Assembly (NCBI RefSeq): GCF_000939975.1
Contig: NZ_LK391969.1
Location: 590,693-654,692 of the forward strand
Length of the DNA: 64,000 nucleotides
Direction: 5' to 3'
DNA from: Pseudomonas saudimassiliensis
Lineage (GTDB): Bacteria > Pseudomonadota > Gammaproteobacteria > Pseudomonadales > Pseudomonadaceae
The notes below the pieces were generated by a model. It made no database searches. It was not told where the DNA came from and saw only the letters and a list, made by a program, of their open reading frames with translations. Below, one piece after another: positions 55,862-64,000 of this stretch. Numbering within the stretch: position 1 is the first letter of the stretch; each line of letters starts with the position of its first letter. Both the position numbers and the translations under genes were made by a program.

Positions 55862-56284
55862 TCAGTATCGCCAGCCCAACTTGCGGAACACAAAGCCCAG
55901 CAACCACGCCGGCCCGATCAGCAGGAACTGCAGGTCCTTGAAGAACGACGGCTTCTTGCCTTCGACATGGTGCCCGATGAACTGGCCGATCCAGGCCAGC
56001 ACGAAAATGATCACCGAGGGCCAGAAGACCTGCGGCAAGAGGCTGAGAATCCACAGCATGAGCAGGCTCTGCACCAGCATCACCGCCGCCAATTGCCAGG
56101 ACAGCAACGCGTAGAACACCAGCGCCAGTCCAACCGTGACCATGGCCACCACCGGGTGCAATGCCCACAAGATGCCCAGCACACTGAAGGTTATCAGCGG
56201 CACACAGATCCAGTGCGCCAGCTTGTTCAGCGGATTCTGGTGGCTCTCGCCGTATTCCTCAAACCATTGTTCGATCGTCTTCAT
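55862..56284 (-). CDS. DUF962/Mpo1-family membrane protein
   Basis: 140 residues with four hydrophobic segments. Family landmarks are ESHQNPLNKLAHWICVP near the N-terminus and GQFIGHHVEGKKPSFFKDLQ near the C-terminus. The paired His motifs resemble the iron-dependent yeast Mpo1 (a dioxygenase of 2-hydroxy fatty acids), but catalytic activity in bacteria is unproven. It lies upstream of the efflux pair on the same strand (154-base gap) and divergent from thiD. Confidence 0.88.
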   Translation of the reverse strand: MKTIEQWFEEYGESHQNPLNKLAHWICVPLITFSVLGILWALHPVVAMVTVGLALVFYALLSWQLAAVMLVQSLLMLWILSLLPQVFWPSVIIFVLAWIGQFIGHHVEGKKPSFFKDLQFLLIGPAWLLGFVFRKLGWRY

Positions 56285-56412
56285 CAGCAGCTTCCATCGC
56301 CGGTAATTGTTATAGTCCTGGGTTCATTGAAGGCGGTGCGCCGCGCCAGAAAGGCGCTTGCGGCCATCCGCCTGCCATACCGATACCCTCCTGCTGATGG
56401 TAAGCTTAGCGC

Positions 56413-57213
56413 ATGAATACGCCTACTCCCTTTCGTCCCGTAGTACTTTGCCTGTCCGGCCATGACCCCAGTGGCGGCGCCGGTCTGCAGGCCGATATAG
56501 AAGCCTTGATTGCCCAGGGTTGCCATGCCGCCCCGGCGGTAACCGCGCTGACGGTGCAGAACACCGTCGACGTGATCGACTTCCGTGTGCTTGATCGTGA
56601 ATGGGTGCTGGCCCAGGCGCAGGCCGTGCTCGATGACATGCCGGTATCGGCGGTCAAGCTGGGCATGCTTGGCAATCTGGAGATGGTCGATACCGTGGTC
56701 GAGATCATGCAGGCGCACCCGGAACTGCCGCTGGTCTGCGACCCGGTGCTGCGCGCCGGTGGCGGCGGCTCGCTGGGCAAGGATGAGGTCGGCTATGCCA
56801 TGCGCGAGAAGCTGTTACCTATCGCCCGGATCGTCACCCCCAACCTGCCCGAAGCGCGCATCCTCGCCGAGCTGCCCAACGGCACTGCCGACGAGTGCGC
56901 CCAAAAGCTGCTGCAACGCTGCCAGAACCTGCTGATCACCGGCGGTCACGGCGATGAGCAGGACATCCATAACCGGCTGTATTGCCGCGACGGCAGCACC
57001 CATACCTTTACCTGCCCGCGGCTACCTGGCAGTTACCATGGCTCCGGCTGCACCCTGGCCAGCGCCCTGGCCGGCCGCCTGGCCCTGGGCGAGGAGTTGG
57101 TCAGCGCCGTAAGGACCGCCCTGGACTATACCTGGCGCACCCTGCGGGACGCCGAGCAGCCCGGCCAGGGTCAATATGTACCGCGCCGCCTGCCGCTGGA
57201 CTTCTGCCAATGA
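56413..57213 (+). CDS. thiD: HMP/HMP-phosphate kinase
   Basis: 266 residues: [20 protein letters not shown] (substrate and phosphate binding), [25 protein letters not shown], and the C-terminal [16 protein letters not shown] with the catalytic Cys and ATP loop, typical ribokinase-fold ThiD. It phosphorylates hydroxymethylpyrimidine twice for thiamine synthesis. No thi-box (TPP riboswitch) sequence was seen in the 128 bases upstream. Its stop overlaps the thiE start (ATGA). Confidence 0.97.
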   Translation: MNTPTPFRPVVLCLSGHDPSGGAGLQADIEALIAQGCHAAPAVTALTVQNTVDVIDFRVLDREWVLAQAQAVLDDMPVSAVKLGMLGNLEMVDTVVEIMQAHPELPLVCDPVLRAGGGGSLGKDEVGYAMREKLLPIARIVTPNLPEARILAELPNGTADECAQKLLQRCQNLLITGGHGDEQDIHNRLYCRDGSTHTFTCPRLPGSYHGSGCTLASALAGRLALGEELVSAVRTALDYTWRTLRDAEQPGQGQYVPRRLPLDFCQ

Positions 57214-57836
57214 GCCTGAAGGGCCTGTACGCGATTACCGACAGCACCCTGCTGGCTGACGGCCGCCTGCTGCCCTATGTGGAAGCCGCCCTCGCCGGTG
57301 GCGCCAGCCTGGTCCAGTACCGGGACAAGAGCGCCGACGCCGGGCGGCGCCTTGAAGAAGCGACCCAGCTCAAGGCGCTTTGCGCCCAATATGGCGCCCA
57401 CTTGCTGATCAATGATGATCTGGCGCTGGCCAGTCAGTTGCAGGTAGGTGTGCACTTGGGACGGGACGACGGCAGCCTGCGCGAGGCCCGCCAGCAACTC
57501 GGCCCGCAGGCGCTGGTCGGCGCCACCTGCCACGCCAGCCTCGATTATGCCGAGCAGGCAGTAGTTGCCGGCGCCAGCTATATTGCCTTTGGCCGGTTCT
57601 TCCAGTCCGCTACCAAACCCGGTGCCCCAACCGCGACCCTGGAACTGCTGCGCGACGCCCGCCAGCGCTTTGCCTTGCCTATTGTCGCCATCGGCGGCGT
57701 TACCCTCGCCAATGCCCGACAGTTGCACGATGCCGGCGCGGATCTGCTGGCCGTGGTCCACGGCCTGTTTGGTGTGGACTCCGCCGCCGAGGTCCGCCAC
57801 CGCGCCCTTGAATTCACCGCCTTGAAACCCTGTTGA
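57210..57836 (+). CDS. thiE: Thiamine-phosphate synthase
   Basis: 208 residues. A TIM barrel with [52 protein letters not shown] and [17 protein letters not shown]. It joins HMP-PP and the thiazole phosphate to give thiamine phosphate. Translationally coupled to thiD by the ATGA overlap. Confidence 0.97.
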   Translation: MSLKGLYAITDSTLLADGRLLPYVEAALAGGASLVQYRDKSADAGRRLEEATQLKALCAQYGAHLLINDDLALASQLQVGVHLGRDDGSLREARQQLGPQALVGATCHASLDYAEQAVVAGASYIAFGRFFQSATKPGAPTATLELLRDARQRFALPIVAIGGVTLANARQLHDAGADLLAVVHGLFGVDSAAEVRHRALEFTALKPC

Positions 57837-57847
57837 GAGAATTTGCC

Positions 57848-59128
57848 ATGTCCCGCTCGGAAACCCTTTTCGCCAGTGCCCAGAAACACATTCCCGGTGG
57901 GGTGAATTCCCCGGTGCGCGCCTTCCGTGGTGTCGGCGGCACGCCCCTGTTCATCAAGCACGCCGAAGGCGCCTACGTCATCGACGAGGATGATCGGCGC
58001 TATGTGGATTACGTCGGCTCCTGGGGTCCGATGATTCTTGGCCACAGCCATCCCGAGGTACTCGACTCGGTGCGTCGCCAGCTGGACCACGGCCTGTCCT
58101 ATGGCGCCCCGACCGCCATGGAAACCGAGATGGCGGAACTGGTGTGCGCCATGGTGCCGTCGATGGACATGGTGCGAATGGTCAGCTCCGGCACCGAGGC
58201 GACCATGAGCGCCATCCGCCTGGCCCGCGGCTACACCGGCCGGGACACCATCATCAAGTTCGAAGGCTGCTATCACGGCCATTCCGACAGCCTGCTGGTC
58301 AAGGCCGGCTCCGGCGCCCTGACCTTCGGCGTACCCAGCTCCCCCGGCGTGCCCGCTGCCTTCGCCCAGCACACCCTGACGCTGCCCTACAATGATATTG
58401 CCGCGGTGCGCGAAACCCTCAGCCGCGTGGCCGAGGACATCGCCTGCATCATCGTCGAGCCGGTTGCCGGCAACATGAACTGCGTGCCGCCGGTGCCGGG
58501 CTTCCTCGAAGGGCTGCGCGAAGCCTGCGATGAATATGGCGTGGTACTGATTTTTGACGAAGTGATGACCGGCTTTCGCGTCGCCCTGGGTGGCGCCCAG
58601 GCCCATTACGGCGTGACCCCGGACCTGACCACCTTCGGCAAGATCGTCGGCGGCGGCATGCCGGTGGGTGCCTTTGGCGGCAAGCGCGAGATCATGGAAT
58701 GCATCTCCCCCTTGGGGCCGGTCTACCAGGCGGGCACCCTGTCGGGCAACCCGCTGGCCATGGCCGCCGGCCTGACCACTCTGAAGCTGATCAGCCGCCC
58801 GGGCTTCCATGACGAGCTGACCAGCTATACCAGCCGCATGCTGCAGGGCCTGCAGGATCGCGCCGATGCCGCGAGCATCCCCTTCGTCACTACCCAGGCC
58901 GGCGGCATGTTCGGCTTGTACTTCAGCGGTGCCGACAACATCCTCACCTTCGAGGACGTGATGGCCAGCGATGCGGAACGCTTCAAGATCTTCTTCCACA
59001 AGATGCTCGAACAGGGCGTGTACTTTGCCCCCAGCGCCTATGAAGCCGGTTTCGCTTCCATCGCCCACGGCGACACCGAGTTGCAACTGACCCTGGACGC
59101 GGCCGAGCGGGCCTTCGCCGCCCTGTGA
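57848..59128 (+). CDS. hemL: Glutamate-1-semialdehyde 2,1-aminomutase
   Basis: 426 residues from [21 protein letters not shown] fold-type I PLP enzyme: [39 protein letters not shown] and the Lys265 that binds PLP ([18 protein letters not shown]). It makes 5-aminolevulinate for heme. It follows thiE by 11 bases in the conserved thiD-thiE-hemL order. Confidence 0.98.
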   Translation: MSRSETLFASAQKHIPGGVNSPVRAFRGVGGTPLFIKHAEGAYVIDEDDRRYVDYVGSWGPMILGHSHPEVLDSVRRQLDHGLSYGAPTAMETEMAELVCAMVPSMDMVRMVSSGTEATMSAIRLARGYTGRDTIIKFEGCYHGHSDSLLVKAGSGALTFGVPSSPGVPAAFAQHTLTLPYNDIAAVRETLSRVAEDIACIIVEPVAGNMNCVPPVPGFLEGLREACDEYGVVLIFDEVMTGFRVALGGAQAHYGVTPDLTTFGKIVGGGMPVGAFGGKREIMECISPLGPVYQAGTLSGNPLAMAAGLTTLKLISRPGFHDELTSYTSRMLQGLQDRADAASIPFVTTQAGGMFGLYFSGADNILTFEDVMASDAERFKIFFHKMLEQGVYFAPSAYEAGFASIAHGDTELQLTLDAAERAFAAL

Positions 59129-59221
59129 TTCACCGCGCCAGCCAGCACTACGGTGCTTGGCTGGCGCCAGGATCCAGCGCACAATGATCTGGCCTTCTTC
59201 TTCCGGAGCGCACGCCCAACA

Positions 59222-59827
59222 ATGATCAACCGCTCGCTTGTCAAATTTCTCGGCATCCTGGGTCTGTGCGCCCCAGGCATGGGCCCCGTAGTGGCCCTTG
59301 CCCAGTCCCAGGCGCCCATGCTCATCAGCACCGAAGAACGTTGCGCCTTCAACCGCGTGGATGATGAGAGCCTGCCCCTGGCCCTGGAAAACTGCATCGA
59401 CGCCGCCGAGTCCGGCGATATCCAGGCCCAGTTCGAGATGGGGGAGTTGTACTACCATGGTGAACGGGCCGAGCGGGACCTGGACCAGGCCATTAGCTGG
59501 TATGAACAAGCTTCGGTACAAGGCCACCCCGATGCCCAGTACCGCCTCGGCCTGATGCACATGAATGGTGAGGGGGTTGAACGCAACCTGCCCCAGGCCT
59601 ACATCATTCTGAAAATGGCGGCGGTCAATGGGCAGGAAGCGGCGATGGATGCCAGCGATCTGCTGACAGAAAAGATGACCGATGAGGAAGTCGCCGCCGC
59701 CAACCAGGTGCTGGGCACCCTGTTTCGCAATTACCTGCGGCATATTCGGGAGCAGCAATTGCGGCAGTTCCAGCCGGACGGCGAGGACGAGTCCCGCCCC
59801 CGCCCGGAGCAGCCCGCGGCTTCCTGA
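59222..59827 (+). CDS. Secreted Sel1-repeat protein
   Basis: 201 residues. A signal peptide (about 1-29, ending VVALAQS) is followed by two clear Sel1-like repeats (AQFEMGELYYHGERAERDLDQ and AQYRLGLMHMNGEGVERNLPQ). The tail after about residue 150 is Arg/Glu/Pro-rich. It lies after hemL on the same strand, as the Pseudomonas neighbour of hemL does. A periplasmic scaffold role is likely, with unknown partners. Confidence 0.78.
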   Translation: MINRSLVKFLGILGLCAPGMGPVVALAQSQAPMLISTEERCAFNRVDDESLPLALENCIDAAESGDIQAQFEMGELYYHGERAERDLDQAISWYEQASVQGHPDAQYRLGLMHMNGEGVERNLPQAYIILKMAAVNGQEAAMDASDLLTEKMTDEEVAAANQVLGTLFRNYLRHIREQQLRQFQPDGEDESRPRPEQPAAS

Positions 59828-59863
59828 CCGCGGCTCCCCTACGGTCAGGGATTCAGGCGCGGA

Positions 59864-60205
59864 TCAGTTGTTGCTCGGTCCTGGCCCCGGCGGCATGGGG
59901 AAGGACATGATATTGCTGCCGCCCTTGGCCTCGCTGATCTTGGCTTGCCCTACCCGCTCGACTTCATCGATTCGCACTATGGCCTGCAGCGGAATGAAGC
60001 TGCGGTTGACGCCTTCGAACTGGCTCTTGAGCTTTTCCTCGCCCGGATCGACCAGCATCTGCGAACGCTCACCGAACACCAGCTCCTCGATTTCCAGGAA
60101 GCCCCACAGCTCACTCTGGAATATCTGCCGTGCGTACAGTTCGTATACCTGACCCTGGTTGATGAAAATCACCCGGAAGATGGGTTGCTGCTTGTCTTTG
60201 CTCAT
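59864..60205 (-). CDS. DUF1820-family protein
   Basis: 113 residues from MSKDKQQPIFRVIFINQGQVYELYARQ. A small beta-rich protein with GFLEIEELVFGE, VDPGEEKLKSQFEGVNRSF and a Gly/Pro-rich tail (FPMPPGPGP), matching the DUF1820 family seen next to miaB in Pseudomonas. Function unknown. Convergent with the Sel1 gene, divergent from miaB. A GTG at 60214 would add three residues. Confidence 0.85.
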   Translation of the reverse strand: MSKDKQQPIFRVIFINQGQVYELYARQIFQSELWGFLEIEELVFGERSQMLVDPGEEKLKSQFEGVNRSFIPLQAIVRIDEVERVGQAKISEAKGGSNIMSFPMPPGPGPSNN

Positions 60206-60533
60206 GAAACTCACATACGGGACAACATGGATGGGACTGCCGGTGGCCGATGCCCGGCCAAAGGTCGCGGATCATAGCATATCTGCAAGAACGATCGCTC
60301 AGGCAACAAGCGATGAGGGGCGTCGAGGCGGATGTCGGGCTGCGCCGGAGCGTCCGGGGAAGCAGCGGTGGCAGGGACAACATCTGCCCGATGAGCGGCG
60401 CCGACCGACCACAGCTATCACACCGGCTACCATTGATACGAGCGGGTGCTCGAACCGCCCAGGAGCCATCACATTGTCCTGGCCATCCGTGTATAATCGC
60501 CGTTTTTCTTCATGAACCACCCGCACGGATCCC
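60206..60533. other. Intergenic stretch between DUF1820 and miaB
   Basis: About 330 bases without a convincing gene. On the minus strand a TATGAT-type -10 (60271-60276 on the plus strand as ATCATA) may serve the DUF1820 gene. On the plus strand the miaB -10 is at 60492. No repeat, riboswitch or RNA gene was recognised in the rest. Confidence 0.5.
60492..60497 (+). promoter_or_regulatory. Likely -10 element of miaB
   Basis: A perfect TATAAT 37 bases before the miaB ATG. The best -35 is weak (TCACAT at 17-base spacing), so the promoter may depend on an activator or on the perfect -10. Confidence 0.5.
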
Positions 60534-61874
60534 ATGGCCAAGAAACTCTTTATCCAGACCCACGGTTGCCAGATGAACGAGTATGACAGCTCGCGCATGG
60601 CAGACCTGCTCGGCGAACATCAGGCAATGGAGCTGACCGACCGCCCCGACGAGGCGGATGTCATCCTGCTCAACACCTGCTCGATTCGCGAGAAGGCCCA
60701 GGAAAAGGTGTTTTCCGAACTGGGCCGCTGGCGGCCGCTGAAAGAGAAGAACCCGGACCTCATCATTGGCGTTGGCGGCTGCGTGGCCAGCCAGGAAGGC
60801 ACGGCGATCCGCGACCGCGCCTCCTACGTGGATGTAGTCTTCGGACCTCAGACCCTGCACCGTCTGCCGGAAATGATCAACGCAGCGCGCTCCACCGGGA
60901 CCGCCCAGGTCGACGTATCCTTCCCGGAAATCGAGAAGTTCGACCGTCTGCCCGAGCCCCAGGTCAATGGCCCCACCGCCTTTGTATCGGTCATGGAAGG
61001 CTGCAGCAAATACTGCAGCTTCTGCGTGGTGCCCTACACCCGCGGCGAGGAAGTCAGCCGGCCCTTCGACGACGTGCTGGCCGAATGCGTGCACCTGGCC
61101 GAGAACGGCGTGCGCGAAATCACCCTGCTGGGCCAGAACGTCAACGGTTACCGCGGCCAGACCCATGACGGCGGCATCGCCGACCTGGCGGATCTGATCC
61201 GGGTGATTGCGGAAATCGATGGCATCGACCGCATCCGCTACACCACCTCGCACCCGCTGGAGTTTTCCGACAGCCTGATCCAGGCCCACGCGGAAGTGCC
61301 TGAACTGGTCAAGTACCTGCACCTGCCGGTGCAATCCGGCTCCGACCGGGTACTGGCGGGCATGAAGCGCAACCACACCGCCCTGGAATACAAGTCCCGT
61401 GTGCGCAAGCTCAAGGCTGCAGTACCGGACATCATTCTCAGCTCGGACTTCATCGTCGGCTTCCCCGGCGAGACCGACCGGGACTTCGAACAGACCATGA
61501 AGCTGGTGGAGGAAGTCGGCTTCGATTTCTCCTATTCTTTCATCTATAGCGCTCGCCCCGGCACGCCCGCCTCCGACCTGCCCGACGATACCCCGGTCGA
61601 GGTCAAGAAGCAGCGCCTGCAGATCCTCCAGGCACGCCTGAACCAGCAGGGCTTCGAGAACAGTCGGCGCATGGTCGGCAGCACCCAGCGCATCCTGGTG
61701 ACCGACTATTCGAAGAAGGACCCGGGCATGCTGCAGGGCCGCACCGAGCATAACCGCATCGTCAACTTCCGCTGCGATAATCCGCTGCTGATCGGCCAGT
61801 TCGTCGATGTCCACGTCGACGAGGCCCTGCCCCACTCCCTGCGTGGCAGCTTGCTAGCCGAAACGGTACAGTGA
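60534..61874 (+). CDS. miaB: tRNA-2-methylthio-N6-dimethylallyladenosine synthase MiaB
   Basis: 446 residues. The UPF0004 domain has cluster Cys at 12, 49 and 83. The radical SAM domain has C157-x3-C161-x2-C164 in [17 protein letters not shown], and a TRAM domain ends the protein. It adds the methylthio group to ms2i6A37 in tRNAs reading U-starting codons, using two iron-sulfur clusters. A conserved miaB-phoH-ybeY-corC set follows on the same strand. Confidence 0.97.
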   Translation: MAKKLFIQTHGCQMNEYDSSRMADLLGEHQAMELTDRPDEADVILLNTCSIREKAQEKVFSELGRWRPLKEKNPDLIIGVGGCVASQEGTAIRDRASYVDVVFGPQTLHRLPEMINAARSTGTAQVDVSFPEIEKFDRLPEPQVNGPTAFVSVMEGCSKYCSFCVVPYTRGEEVSRPFDDVLAECVHLAENGVREITLLGQNVNGYRGQTHDGGIADLADLIRVIAEIDGIDRIRYTTSHPLEFSDSLIQAHAEVPELVKYLHLPVQSGSDRVLAGMKRNHTALEYKSRVRKLKAAVPDIILSSDFIVGFPGETDRDFEQTMKLVEEVGFDFSYSFIYSARPGTPASDLPDDTPVEVKKQRLQILQARLNQQGFENSRRMVGSTQRILVTDYSKKDPGMLQGRTEHNRIVNFRCDNPLLIGQFVDVHVDEALPHSLRGSLLAETVQ

Positions 61875-61994
61875 ACCGGACCACGAGCTGCCGCCCGCCA
61901 GCGCGGGCAGCAGCTCATCGCCTGTCTTTGCATAGCCCGGTTTGCGCGCTATGCTGTGATTTCCTGATCGCCACACGGCCCAAAACGGACTAAT

Positions 61995-63008
61995 TTGAAC
62001 GTTCCCTTGACTATTCATCGCTTCAGCATCGAGCCCGTGGACCCCCGGCGCTTCGCCAGTCTCTGCGGCCAGTTCGATGAAAACCTCCGCATGATCGAGC
62101 AACGCCTCGGCATCGAAGTCCGCAACCGCGGCAACCATTTCGAGTTGATCGGCGACCCTGCCATCACCCGCTCCGCCGAGGCGGTCCTGCGTCAGCTCTA
62201 TCGCGAGACCCGGGACAACCGGGATCTGCCGCCGGATACCGTGCACCTGTATCTGCAGGAGTCGGGCCTGGAAAACCTCAGCGAATCGCTGCAGCACAGC
62301 GATGGTCAGAAGCCGGTGGTGCTGCGCACCAAGCGCATGACCATCCAGCCCCGTGGGCCGAACCAGCAGGCCTATGTGCGCTCGATCCAGGAGCACGATA
62401 TCAACTTCGGCATTGGCCCGGCCGGTACCGGCAAGACCTACCTGGCGGTCGCCTGCGCCGTGGATGCCCTGGAGCGCGAACAGATCCGCCGTATCCTGCT
62501 GGTGCGCCCGGCAGTCGAGGCCGGCGAGAAGCTGGGCTTCCTGCCCGGCGACCTGTCGCAGAAGATCGATCCCTACCTGCGCCCGCTGTACGATGCGCTC
62601 TACGAAATGCTCGGCTTCGAACAGGTTGCCAAGCTGATCGAGAAACAGGTGATCGAGGTGGCCCCGCTGGCCTATATGCGCGGGCGTACCCTGAACAACA
62701 GCTTCATCATCCTCGACGAGAGCCAGAACACCACGCTGGAACAGATGAAGATGTTCCTGACCCGCATCGGCTTCGGCTCCACCGCGGTGATCACCGGCGA
62801 TATCACCCAGGTCGACCTGCCCCGCGGCACGCGTTCGGGCCTCAATCACGTGATTGATGTGCTCAAGGACGTGAAAGGCATCGGCTTTACCCATTTCAAG
62901 TCCAAGGACGTGGTTCGCCATCCGCTGGTCCAACGCATCGTCGAGGCTTACGACCGCTTCGACAACCGCCAGGAACAGGAGCGCAGGGAGCGCCGCGATG
63001 ACCATTGA
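61995..63008 (+). CDS. phoH: PhoH-family ATPase
   Basis: 337 residues from a TTG start ([20 protein letters not shown] matches the family N-terminus). The P-loop is [11 protein letters not shown] at about 141-151, Walker B is in [12 protein letters not shown], and [14 protein letters not shown] is typical of PhoH/YbeZ. Its biochemical role is unclear; it is genetically linked to YbeY and ribosome or RNA quality control. GGA lies six bases before the TTG. It overlaps ybeY by 11 bases. Confidence 0.93.
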   Translation: MNVPLTIHRFSIEPVDPRRFASLCGQFDENLRMIEQRLGIEVRNRGNHFELIGDPAITRSAEAVLRQLYRETRDNRDLPPDTVHLYLQESGLENLSESLQHSDGQKPVVLRTKRMTIQPRGPNQQAYVRSIQEHDINFGIGPAGTGKTYLAVACAVDALEREQIRRILLVRPAVEAGEKLGFLPGDLSQKIDPYLRPLYDALYEMLGFEQVAKLIEKQVIEVAPLAYMRGRTLNNSFIILDESQNTTLEQMKMFLTRIGFGSTAVITGDITQVDLPRGTRSGLNHVIDVLKDVKGIGFTHFKSKDVVRHPLVQRIVEAYDRFDNRQEQERRERRDDH

Positions 63009-63456
63009 GGTAGACATACAAAGGGCAACTGACGCCCCTGGTCAACCCGATGATGACAGCTTGTTACGATGGGCCGCCCTGGCCCTGCGCGACAAGCCTG
63101 ACCATGAACTGACCATTCGCCTGGTCGATGCCGAGGAAAGCCAGGCATTGAACAGTGAGTACCGGCACCGGGACTACCCCACCAATGTGCTGTCCTTCCC
63201 CGCTGACCTGCCCCCTGAACTGGAGATCCCGCTGCTGGGTGATCTGGTCATCTGCGTGCCCGTGGTCAACCGGGAAGCCGCCGAGCAGGGCAAGCCGGCG
63301 GAGGCGCACTGGGCCCATATGGTCATCCATGGCTGCCTGCATCTGCTGGGTCATGACCACATTGAAGACGACGAAGCCGAGGCCATGGAAGCGCTGGAAC
63401 GCCAGCTGCTGGCCGAACTGGGCATCGCCGATCCCTACCTTGAAATCGAAGAGTGA
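62998..63456 (+). CDS. ybeY: Endoribonuclease YbeY (16S rRNA maturation)
   Basis: 152 residues. The zinc motif H111-x3-H115-x5-H121 lies in [14 protein letters not shown]. YbeY matures the 3' end of 16S rRNA and helps remove defective ribosomes. ATG 62998 lies within the end of phoH, with GGGAG seven bases upstream, so translation is probably coupled. Confidence 0.97.
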   Translation: MTIEVDIQRATDAPGQPDDDSLLRWAALALRDKPDHELTIRLVDAEESQALNSEYRHRDYPTNVLSFPADLPPELEIPLLGDLVICVPVVNREAAEQGKPAEAHWAHMVIHGCLHLLGHDHIEDDEAEAMEALERQLLAELGIADPYLEIEE

Positions 63457-63469
63457 TGAGTAACAACCC

Positions 63470-64000
63470 ATGAACGACGATCGATCGAGCACCGGACAGA
63501 AGTCCTGGCTGGAGAGACTGACCCAGGCTTTTGTCCATGAACCCCGCAACCGCCAGGAGCTGCTGGAGCTGCTGCGCGAGGCCCAGCGCAACGAGGTCCT
63601 CGATGTCGAGGCGCTGGCGATCATCGAGGGCGCCTTGCAGGTCGCCGACATGCAGGTGCGGGACATCATGATCCCGCGATCGCAGATGAGCACCATCAAG
63701 GCCGCCCAGACGCCCCGTGAATTCCTGCCCTCGGTCATCGAAGCGGCGCACTCCCGCTTCCCGGTGATCGGCGAAAGCATCGATGACGTGCTCGGCATCC
63801 TGCTGGCCAAGGATCTGCTGCCGCTGCTGCTGGAAGACAATACCGACCGTTTCAATATCAAGGATGTGCTGCGCCCGGCCACCTGCGTGCCCGAGTCCAA
63901 GCGGCTGAATGTGCTGCTCAAGGAATTTCGCTCGACCCATAACCATATGGCCATCGTCATCGACGAATATGGCGGCGTGTCGGGTTTGATCACCATTGAG
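63470..64000 (+). CDS. corC: CorC/YbeX-family CBS-domain protein (C-terminus cut by window edge)
   Basis: The first 177 residues are visible: a charged N-terminus (MNDDRSSTGQKSWLERLTQAF), a helical linker and paired CBS domains (RDIMIPRSQM, SRFPVIGESIDDVLGILLAKDL, then HMAIVIDEYGGVSGLITIE). Full-length CorC/YbeX adds a C-terminal domain, lost here. It has been linked to magnesium/cobalt efflux and, more recently, to ribosome function beside ybeY. Thirteen bases after ybeY. Confidence 0.95.
   Translation, partial: MNDDRSSTGQKSWLERLTQAFVHEPRNRQELLELLREAQRNEVLDVEALAIIEGALQVADMQVRDIMIPRSQMSTIKAAQTPREFLPSVIEAAHSRFPVIGESIDDVLGILLAKDLLPLLLEDNTDRFNIKDVLRPATCVPESKRLNVLLKEFRSTHNHMAIVIDEYGGVSGLITIE

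Noticed and set aside
56285..56412. TPP riboswitch before thiD
   Set aside because: No CTGAGA or other thi-box core is present in the upstream gap.
57578..59758. A 726-codon open frame antisense to thiE, hemL and the Sel1 gene
   Set aside because: The composition is the His/Gly/Ala-rich pattern of a reverse-strand shadow of well-identified genes.

Overview
The window is a continuous piece of a high-GC gammaproteobacterial chromosome. Gene content and order match Pseudomonas sensu lato: flhA-flhF-fleN-fliA-cheYZAB; aroQ-accB-accC-prmA-dusB-fis-purH-purD-retS; rpsF-rpsR-DUF2232-rplI-dnaB beside rlmB-rnr; and thiD-thiE-hemL-miaB-phoH-ybeY-corC. retS next to purD is a Pseudomonas hallmark. Hairpin-rich intergenic repeats resemble what I recall from marine Pseudomonas relatives such as Halopseudomonas, but the genus cannot be fixed from this sequence alone. 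I found no prophage, insertion sequence or CRISPR array; the window is mostly core genome with small accessory pockets.

Layout. 1-9 kb (minus): a motility and chemotaxis operon from flhA to a truncated cheB, with a clear sigma-54 promoter before flhA. 9-16.6 kb (plus): a Sel1-repeat lipoprotein, a Cache-GGDEF-EAL protein, a lactate-permease-like transporter, a luciferase-like flavin monooxygenase, a CYP152-type P450 peroxygenase and tRNA-Gly(CCC). 16.9-20.4 kb (minus): the U32 rRNA hydroxylation protein RlhA and a lipoprotein alpha/beta hydrolase. 20.6-24.5 kb: a nitric-oxide module (norR, ytfE, a His-rich membrane protein, nnrS) with candidate NorR sites and a sigma-54 promoter. 24.7-36.9 kb (plus): aroQ to retS, covering fatty-acid, purine and tRNA/ribosome functions and ending in the RetS hybrid kinase. 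36.8-46.8 kb (minus): a 32-codon small ORF, ygiQ, dnaB, the rpsF-rpsR-rplI ribosomal operon, rlmB and rnr. 46.9-51.2 kb (mostly plus): two tRNA-Leu(CAG) genes, an orphan membrane protein, an SLC13-type transporter and a pseudouridine synthase. 51.4-56.3 kb (minus): an RND efflux pair and a DUF962 protein. 56.4-64 kb (mostly plus): thiamine, tetrapyrrole and tRNA/rRNA maturation genes, truncated within corC.

The most unusual items are (i) three composite double-hairpin elements (two at 43.1-43.4 kb, one at 50.4-50.5 kb) sharing one architecture but with different stem sequences, (ii) a 32-codon ORF with a near-ideal ribosome-binding site that overlaps the retS stop codon on the opposite strand, (iii) a CYP152 peroxygenase with Leu at the position that is usually Gln or His, (iv) the norR-ytfE intergenic region, where predicted enhancer sites and a sigma-54 promoter are all visible, and (v) a near-symmetric palindrome of about 96 bp between purH and purD. 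All functional statements are inferred from sequence motifs and remembered family knowledge; no database search was run.
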